Shown here one piece after another: positions 58,878 through 64,000 of a DNA stretch of 64,000 nucleotides. Numbering within the stretch: the stretch's first letter is position 1; each line of letters starts with the position of its first letter. Origin of the DNA: Actinomycetospora termitidis (GTDB taxonomy: Bacteria; Actinomycetota; Actinomycetes; Mycobacteriales; Pseudonocardiaceae); assembly GCF_030286555.1 (NCBI RefSeq), contig NZ_JASVWF010000003.1:62001-126000 (forward strand), given 5' to 3'. Below the pieces are notes generated by a model, which worked only from the letters and a program-made list of their open reading frames with translations, had not been told where the DNA came from and ran no database searches. A program made the translations under genes and the position numbers.

Positions 58878-59699
58878 CTAGTGCTCGTCGGCCAGGGAGG
58901 CGCCGATGTAGGACGCCGTGAGGATCGTGAAGATGTAGGCCTGGATCAGCTGGACGAAGGCCTCGAAGCCGGTGAAGACGATCGCCATGATCGCGGCGAA
59001 CGGCGAGAGCACCTTCAGCGTGATCGAGTCGGCGATGAGCAGCATGTACTCGGCACCGAAGATGAACACCAGCAGGAGCAGGTGTCCCGCGAACATGTTC
59101 CCGAACAACCGGAACGCGAGCGTCACGGGACGCAGGATGAAGTTCGAGAGGAACTCGATCGGGGTCAGGATGATGCGGACCCACCCCGGCACGCCGGGGG
59201 GCCAGACCATGAGCTGGACGTAGCCGCCGAACCCCTGCTTGCGGATGCCGACGATGTTGTAGATCAGCCAGGTCAGAATGGCGAGGGCGTACGCCATGCC
59301 GGGGTGCGACAACGTCGGGAACTGGATCAGCGGGATGATCCCGAACAGGTTGTTCACCACCAGGAAGGCGAACAGCGCCACCAGGTAGGGCACGTACTTG
59401 CGGAACTTCGGCCCGATGTTGTCGCGGGCGATGGAGTCGCGCACCATCACGTGGAACTTCTCGGCCAGCCACTGCGTGCGTCCCGGCAGCAACTGCGCCG
59501 AACGCGTCGCGATCGCGAAGAACGCGAGGATCAGCACCACGCTGAAGATCAGCTGGATGACGGGCTTGTCGACGTACTCGAGGACCGGCACCCCCTCGAA
59601 CATCGGGGGGATGTTGAAGTCCTCACCGCTCGGCGCCTTGAAGCCGGGGGCCGGCGGCTCAGGGGCCTGCGACAGCCACGTCGGCAACGACGAGATCAC
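58878..59699 (-). CDS. atpB: F1Fo ATP synthase subunit a
   Basis: Stator proton channel, 273 residues with five or six helices. [27 protein letters not shown] contains the essential Arg ([10 protein letters not shown]), and [22 protein letters not shown] is the last helix with conserved Gln. The periplasmic N-terminus ([20 protein letters not shown]) is typical of actinobacteria. The GTG start overlaps the preceding stop (GTGA), so translation depends on the small upstream gene. Confidence 0.95.
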   Translation of the reverse strand: MISSLPTWLSQAPEPPAPGFKAPSGEDFNIPPMFEGVPVLEYVDKPVIQLIFSVVLILAFFAIATRSAQLLPGRTQWLAEKFHVMVRDSIARDNIGPKFRKYVPYLVALFAFLVVNNLFGIIPLIQFPTLSHPGMAYALAILTWLIYNIVGIRKQGFGGYVQLMVWPPGVPGWVRIILTPIEFLSNFILRPVTLAFRLFGNMFAGHLLLLVFIFGAEYMLLIADSITLKVLSPFAAIMAIVFTGFEAFVQLIQAYIFTILTASYIGASLADEH

Positions 59700-60013
59700 C
59701 CGGGCTCCTTCCGGTCCTGCTGCCCGGTCGTATCACCGGAACGAGGGAGGGATTGGGCCGGACGAGCGTCCGGCGGGACGTAAAGGTAGCGGATGTAGAT
59801 CAAGGCGAAGGACGCTGCCCCGCCGAGCAACAAGCCGACGAGGAGCACCCAGCGTGTACCCAGAAGCAGGTCGATCCCCCATCCGATCCCCCCGAGGAGG
59901 AGGAAACCGGCCAGGAGGTGTGACAGGACGGTCCATCCTTCGGCCACCGGTGGGTGCGCGGGGCCACCCGGGGAGGTGCGACCCGCATCACCGCGGAGGC
60001 TGTCCTGCGCCAT
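59696..60013 (-). CDS. AtpZ/AtpI-family small membrane protein
   Basis: A 105-residue protein with two membrane helices: VLSHLLAGFLLLGGIGWGIDLLL and WVLLVGLLLGGAASFALIYIRYL. The pattern matches AtpZ/AtpI family proteins, which assist c-ring assembly or form an ion channel. ATG 60013 is chosen because TACAGT lies 7 bases upstream. It is the first gene of the atp transcript and its stop overlaps the atpB start. Confidence 0.8.
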   Translation of the reverse strand: MAQDSLRGDAGRTSPGGPAHPPVAEGWTVLSHLLAGFLLLGGIGWGIDLLLGTRWVLLVGLLLGGAASFALIYIRYLYVPPDARPAQSLPRSGDTTGQQDRKEPG

Positions 60014-60046
60014 CGCGCGCACTGTATCAGCACGATCACGACCGTC
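60014..60046 (-). promoter_or_regulatory. Probable atp operon promoter, leaderless
   Basis: On the minus strand TACAGT (60026-60021) is followed by 7 bases and the ATG at 60013. About 16 bases further upstream lies TGGACG, a possible -35 box. Nearby CGTAGTGGACGG-type half-sites loosely resemble those in the cydA-blaI region, but symmetry is poor. Confidence 0.5.
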
Positions 60047-60103
60047 CACTACGGACTGTCGGAGGTCACACGGAGCACGATCGGGTGCGGAAGCGGACGA
60101 ACC

Positions 60104-60559
60104 TCACGAGGCGATCGAGGGGATGCGGGCCCGGGCGAAGGCCACCGTCTCGCCGATGACGAAGGCGAGCGCCACCGGCCCCAGGGCCAGCGCGAACATC
60201 CGCGTGTCGACCAGCTCCAGCCGGTCGAACACGATCAGCAGGACCGCGAGCACGGCCAGCTTGGTCACCAGGCTGATCATGGCGACCCCCATGACGACCA
60301 GCGGTGCGGTCCGGGCGGTCCAGCGCATCACCAGCGGGCCCAGCGCGCAGACCACCAGGGCGACGGCCGCACCGAGGAGGGTCGTCCCGGCGCCGGACCC
60401 GCCGGCGACCAGGGCACCGACGACCACCACGACGACGGCCACCACGACCGCGGGGATGAGGCCGCCGCGGAGCATCGCGGTGCTCACCTCGTGCACCTGG
60501 GCGCCGACGGCCTCGGCGAGGCGGTCCTCGGGGGAGGTGGTGGGTGGGGACTCGTCCAT
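60104..60559 (-). CDS. AtpI-like four-helix membrane protein
   Basis: A 151-residue protein with a polar N-terminus (MDESPPTTSPEDRLAEAVGA) and four hydrophobic helices (about residues 33-52, 58-77, 84-105, 117-138), ending ETVAFARARIPSIAS. Its position between wecA and the atp genes and its topology match the ATP synthase I protein of mycobacteria and Streptomyces. A separate AtpZ-like gene follows, so there are two small Fo-associated proteins. The start ATG at 60559 has only a weak ribosome-binding sequence. Confidence 0.75.
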   Translation of the reverse strand: MDESPPTTSPEDRLAEAVGAQVHEVSTAMLRGGLIPAVVVAVVVVVVGALVAGGSGAGTTLLGAAVALVVCALGPLVMRWTARTAPLVVMGVAMISLVTKLAVLAVLLIVFDRLELVDTRMFALALGPVALAFVIGETVAFARARIPSIAS

Positions 60560-60606
60560 GCGTGACTCCGGGTGGTGACGACGGGGGTGCGGGGGTGAAC
60601 GGCCGG

Positions 60607-61764
60607 TCAGGCGGCCCGTCGCGCCCGGCGCAGTCGCGGGACCGCCGAGGCGAGCACCGCGACGAGCAGCCCCAGGGCGACCAGCCCGACCACGAGGAAG
60701 ACGTCGGTGATGAGGGCGAGGGCGACCGCGCCGAACGCGAAGACCCCGGCCCACAGGTAGATCAGCAGGACCGCGCGGCGCTGCGAGTGCCCGATCTCGA
60801 GCAGCCGGTGGTGCAGGTGCATCTTGTCCGGCGCGAACGGGCTGCGTCCCGCGCGGGTGCGGCGCACCACCGCGAGCAGCAGGTCGATCAGCGGCACGAG
60901 CACCACGGCCGCGACGACGACGATCGGCGCGAGCAGGGCGACCGCGTTGCGCGGCGCGGAGTCGGAGTAGGTGATCCGGCCCGACGCGGTGGTGGTCGCG
61001 GCGGCGAGCATCAGGCCGATCAGCATCGAGCCGGAGTCGCCCATGAAGATGCGCGCCGGCTGGAAGTTGTGCGGCAGGAACCCCGCGCAGGCCCCCGCCA
61101 GCACCGCGGCGATGAGCGCGGGCGGGTAGGCGGTGACGTCCCCGTCGCGCTGGTCGAGCAGACCCAGCGAGTAGGCGAGCACCGCCACGGACGCGATCAG
61201 CCCGATGCCCGCCGCGAGCCCGTCCAGGCCGTCGACGAAGTTGATCGCGTTCACCAGGACCACGGTGAGGAACACCGTGAGGATCACGCCCTGGTCGGGC
61301 CCGAGGATGAGCAGCGTGCCCGACCCGCCGTCGGGAACGGGGAGGATGAGCCACTGCACGCCGAGCAGGACCATCACGCCGGCCGAGGTCGCCTGCCCGG
61401 CGAGCTTGGTGAGCGCGTCGACCCCGAAGCGGTCGTCGAGCGCGCCGACGAGGCAGATGAGCCCCCCGGCGACGATGACCGCGCGGGTCTCGGAGGAGTA
61501 GTCGAAGGCGCGCCGCAGCACCGGGAGCTGCGAGGCCACGAACACCCCGGCGAGGACGCCGACGTACATGGCGACCCCGCCGAGGCGCGGGATGGGCACG
61601 GTGTGGACGTCGCGACCGCGCGGGACCGCGATGGCCCCGGCGCGGATCGCGAGGCGCCGAACGACGCCGGTGACCAGGAACGTCACCACCGCCGCGCAGA
61701 GCGCCACCAGGAGGTACTCCCGGATCGGCAGCCCCTGCGGGGCGAACGGTGGCGACGGGTCCAC
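60607..61764 (-). CDS. wecA: WecA/MraY-family undecaprenyl-phosphate GlcNAc-1-phosphate transferase
   Basis: Polyprenyl-phosphate sugar-1-phosphate transferase that starts cell-wall linker or arabinogalactan synthesis. The 385-residue protein has about eleven helices; [29 protein letters not shown] (Asp-Asp metal motif), [35 protein letters not shown] and [19 protein letters not shown] (His-rich loop) are diagnostic. It ends 47 bases before the AtpI-like gene and begins 14 bases after glyA, an order shared with mycobacteria and Streptomyces. Confidence 0.93.
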   Translation of the reverse strand: MDPSPPFAPQGLPIREYLLVALCAAVVTFLVTGVVRRLAIRAGAIAVPRGRDVHTVPIPRLGGVAMYVGVLAGVFVASQLPVLRRAFDYSSETRAVIVAGGLICLVGALDDRFGVDALTKLAGQATSAGVMVLLGVQWLILPVPDGGSGTLLILGPDQGVILTVFLTVVLVNAINFVDGLDGLAAGIGLIASVAVLAYSLGLLDQRDGDVTAYPPALIAAVLAGACAGFLPHNFQPARIFMGDSGSMLIGLMLAAATTTASGRITYSDSAPRNAVALLAPIVVVAAVVLVPLIDLLLAVVRRTRAGRSPFAPDKMHLHHRLLEIGHSQRRAVLLIYLWAGVFAFGAVALALITDVFLVVGLVALGLLVAVLASAVPRLRRARRAA

Positions 61765-61778
61765 GTCGCCAGACTAGG

Positions 61779-63074
61779 TCAGCCGCGCGGGTAGGCCGGG
61801 AAGCGCCCCACCAGCGAGGACACCGCGTCGCGGGTGTCGGCGAGCGTGCGCTTGCCGTCCTCGGTGGTCTCGTCCGCGGTCACCGCGGTGGCGATCAGGC
61901 GGGCCACCTCCGGCATCTCGGCCGGCGTCATGCCCTGGGTGGTGATCGACGGGGAGCCCACGCGGATGCCCGAGGCCACCATCGGGGGCTGCGGGTCGTA
62001 GGGGATCGCGTTCTTGTTCAGCGTGATCCCGGCCAGCCCGCTGCGGGCCTCGGCCTCCTTGCCGGTGACGCCGAGGGGCTGCAGGTCGAGCAGCGAGAGG
62101 TGGGTGTCGGTGCCGCCGGAGATGGCGCGCACGCCGTGCTCGACCAGGCTCGAGGTCAGGGCCTGCGCGTTGTCGATGACGGTGCGGGCGTACTGCTGGT
62201 AGTCCGGCGTCGCGGCCTCGGCCAGCGCCACCGCCTTGCCGGCGACCGCGTGCATGAGCGGGCCGCCCTGGAGGAACGGGAACACGGCCTTGTCGAGGGC
62301 CTTCGCGTGCTCGGCCTTCGAGACCAGCATGCCGCCGCGCGGCCCGCGCAGGACCTTGTGCGTGGTGAAGGTGACGACGTCGGCGTACGGGACCGGGCTG
62401 GGGATCGCCTGCCCGGCGACGAGGCCGATGAAGTGCGCGGCGTCGACCCAGAGGATCGCGCCGACCTCGTCGGCGATCGCCCGGAACTTCTCGAAGTCGA
62501 TGAGCCGCGGGTAGGCCGTGGCCCCGGCGACGATCATCTTGGGACGGTGCTCCAGGGCGAGGTCGCGCACCTGGTCGTAGTCGATGAGGTGGTCGTCCTC
62601 GCGGACGGTGTAGGGCACCGGCTCGAACCACTTGCCCGAGAAGCTGACCTTGGCGCCGTGCGTGAGGTGGCCGCCGTGCGGCAGCGACATCGCGAGCACC
62701 TTGTCGCCCGGCTGGCAGAACGCCGCGTAGACCGCCAGGTTCGCGTTCGCGCCGGAGTGCGGCTGCAGGTTCGCGTGCTCGGCGCCGAACAGGGCCTTCG
62801 CGCGCTCGATGCCGATCTCCTCGGCGCGGTCGACCACCTCGCAGCCGCCGTAGTAGCGGCGGCCCGGATAGCCCTCGGCGTACTTGTTCGACAGCGTCGA
62901 GCCCAGCGCCGCCAGGACGGCGGGACTGGTCAGGTTCTCGCTCGCGATGAGCTGGAGTCCGCCGCGGAGCCGACCGAGCTCGTCGTCGAGGACCTGCGCG
63001 ATCTCGGGGTCGACGGCGGACAGGGCCTGGTAGTCCGGGCCCCAGAAGTGGTCGGTGCTCGCCACGGTGCTCAT
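61779..63074 (-). CDS. glyA: Serine hydroxymethyltransferase
   Basis: PLP enzyme interconverting serine and glycine with tetrahydrofolate, the main source of one-carbon units. The 431-residue protein has [67 protein letters not shown] and [17 protein letters not shown] with the PLP Lys (about residue 238). A possible promoter (TAACGT) lies upstream in the 83-base gap after tsaD. It is followed by wecA 14 bases later. Confidence 0.96.
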   Translation of the reverse strand: MSTVASTDHFWGPDYQALSAVDPEIAQVLDDELGRLRGGLQLIASENLTSPAVLAALGSTLSNKYAEGYPGRRYYGGCEVVDRAEEIGIERAKALFGAEHANLQPHSGANANLAVYAAFCQPGDKVLAMSLPHGGHLTHGAKVSFSGKWFEPVPYTVREDDHLIDYDQVRDLALEHRPKMIVAGATAYPRLIDFEKFRAIADEVGAILWVDAAHFIGLVAGQAIPSPVPYADVVTFTTHKVLRGPRGGMLVSKAEHAKALDKAVFPFLQGGPLMHAVAGKAVALAEAATPDYQQYARTVIDNAQALTSSLVEHGVRAISGGTDTHLSLLDLQPLGVTGKEAEARSGLAGITLNKNAIPYDPQPPMVASGIRVGSPSITTQGMTPAEMPEVARLIATAVTADETTEDGKRTLADTRDAVSSLVGRFPAYPRG

Positions 63075-63157
63075 ACCTCGCTGTAGATCGGTGGAGTCGG
63101 ACGCCGACCGACGTTACCCGCCGGTCGACGGCCCGGCCGGGGTCTTTGTGTGGCCGG

Positions 63158-64000
63158 TCACCAGTCCGCGATGGTCAACGACGTGTCCGGTCTCGGACGT
63201 TCTCGCAGGCCACGGGCGTGGTAGTCCCACGCCGCCAGCCCGATCATCGCGCCGTTGTCGGTGGACCAGCGCAGCGGCGGGAGGCACAGCGCCACCCCGC
63301 TCTCGTCGCACAGCGTGGCCGCGCGCTCCCGCAGCTGCGGGCTCGCGGCCACGCCGCCGACGACGACGAGGCACTCGCTCGGGTACTGCGCGAGCGCGGT
63401 CCGGCACTTCGCGAGCAGCACGTCGAGGCACGCCTCGACGAAGCTCGCGGCCACGTTCTCCGGTGGGTGCTCCGGGTTCGCCGCGAGGAACCGCGACACC
63501 GCCGACTTGAGCCCGGAGAAGGAGAAGTCGAGCGCGAGGTCCCTGGCCGGGCGCGGGAGGTCGACGTCCGGGGTGCCGGTCCTCGCCAGCCGGTCGATGG
63601 CCGGGCCACCCGGGTAGCCGAGGCCCAGCATGCGGGCGACCTTGTCGTAGGCCTCCCCCACCGAGTCGTCGCGGGTCGACCCGACGAGCGTCACGTCGCC
63701 GGATTCCTGCACGTGCGCCAGCAGCGTGTGCCCGCCGGACACCAGCAGCAGCATCGCCGGGTACGTGACCCGTCGTTCGTCCAGGTCGGCCGAGCGCAGG
63801 TGCCCGCGCAGGTGGTTCACGCCGTACACCGGCAGCCCCCACCCGTCCCCCAGGCCGACCGCGGAGTTCGTCCCGACGACGAGGCTGCCGATCAGGCCGG
63901 GGCCGCGGGTCACCCCGATGGCGGTGAGGTCGTCCGGGCGGAGGCCCGCGTCGTCGAGGACCTTGCGCACGGTCGGCAGGATCGCGTCGACGTGCGCGCG
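63158..64000 (-). CDS. tsaD: tRNA N6-adenosine threonylcarbamoyltransferase TsaD (5'-truncated)
   Basis: Catalyses the last step of t6A37 modification of ANN-decoding tRNAs with TsaB and TsaE. The frame stays open to the window edge; 280 residues are visible, missing about the first 55-60 with the GIETSCDET motif. Visible parts: RAHVDAILPTVRKVLDDAGL, IGVTRGPGLIGSLVVGTN, GVNHLRGHLRSADL (His-X3-His metal ligands), MLLLVSGGHTLLAHV, ARMLGLGYPGGPAIDRLA and LVVVGGVAASPQLRE, plus STDNGAMIGLAAWD. It is upstream of glyA on the same strand. Confidence 0.93.
   Translation of the reverse strand, partial: RAHVDAILPTVRKVLDDAGLRPDDLTAIGVTRGPGLIGSLVVGTNSAVGLGDGWGLPVYGVNHLRGHLRSADLDERRVTYPAMLLLVSGGHTLLAHVQESGDVTLVGSTRDDSVGEAYDKVARMLGLGYPGGPAIDRLARTGTPDVDLPRPARDLALDFSFSGLKSAVSRFLAANPEHPPENVAASFVEACLDVLLAKCRTALAQYPSECLVVVGGVAASPQLRERAATLCDESGVALCLPPLRWSTDNGAMIGLAAWDYHARGLRERPRPDTSLTIADW

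Noticed and set aside
60027..60103. BlaI operator in the atp promoter region
   Set aside because: GTAGT and GTCGT half-sites occur, but without the spacing and symmetry seen between cydA and blaI.
63075..63157. Riboswitch upstream of glyA
   Set aside because: The 83-base gap is too short for a glycine or SAM riboswitch and I could not fold a known consensus; a simple promoter is enough.

Overview
The window is about 64 kb of very GC-rich, gene-dense DNA with the usual third-codon GC bias. The gene set is actinobacterial: a GlgE/TreS/Mak/GlgB maltosyl-transfer cluster, NucS, an Asp-type MurA, a DUF2550 gene beside atpC, a fused CydDC, and many leaderless starts. The order tsaD-glyA-wecA-atp-DUF2550-ATR/murA, with nucS, mce and glg genes further along, resembles what I recall for Mycobacterium and Streptomyces. 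I infer Actinomycetota, probably Pseudonocardiales. The species cannot be named from the sequence alone. No rRNA, tRNA, CRISPR, prophage or insertion sequence was seen.

Layout. 1-7.9 kb: alpha-glucan synthesis from trehalose (partial glgE, fxsA, treS, mak, glgB). 7.9-11.1 kb: lipoprotein metalloprotease, redox-dead thioredoxin/TPR protein, thiamine-binding-like protein, MarR. 11.1-18.3 kb: cytochrome bd oxidase (cydA, cydB, fused cydDC), divergent from a BlaI repressor and M56 peptidase across an operator array. 18.3-22.7 kb: B12/ethylmalonyl-CoA genes (meaB, mce, ccr) and a DivIVA/Scy-like coiled-coil protein. 22.9-29 kb: a six-gene cassette (GlnT/GmaS-type ligase, three split glutamate-synthase-like subunits, a FAD amine oxidase, an XRE-cupin regulator). 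28.9-36.7 kb: histidine utilisation (hutU, M20 amidohydrolase, hutF, hutI, hutH-like) with a divergent IclR regulator. 36.7-42.5 kb: small zinc-finger/DoxX pair, duplicated-fused 3-hydroxybutyryl-CoA dehydrogenase, aldehyde dehydrogenase, HIT, NucS, NUDIX. 42.5-46.6 kb: an HNH/DUF222 element, a protein built of 14-residue repeats, a thioesterase and a lipoprotein. 46.6-51.9 kb: ethylmalonyl-CoA mutase, DUF2007-like protein, murA, cobalamin adenosyltransferase, an unknown. 52-64 kb: the complete F1Fo ATP synthase operon preceded by wecA, glyA and a truncated tsaD.

How the genes work together. Ccr, Mce, Ecm, MeaB and the adenosyltransferase cover carboxylation, epimerisation, mutation and cofactor care for the ethylmalonyl-CoA branch; the fused dehydrogenase could supply crotonyl-CoA via hydroxybutyryl-CoA. 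The bd oxidase and ATP synthase are the two respiratory blocks. The hut operon and the neighbouring cassette both end in glutamate or glutamyl chemistry and meet tail to tail.

Most notable: a hutH-like enzyme whose MIO-forming Ala-Ser-Gly is Gly-Thr-Gly; palindromic DNA elements at all three inter-domain linkers of the CydDC fusion; acidic extensions in ATP synthase alpha and gamma at the places where mycobacteria carry regulatory elements; a single-oxidase N-alkylglutamate-like cassette; and eleven homogeneous 42-bp in-frame repeats.
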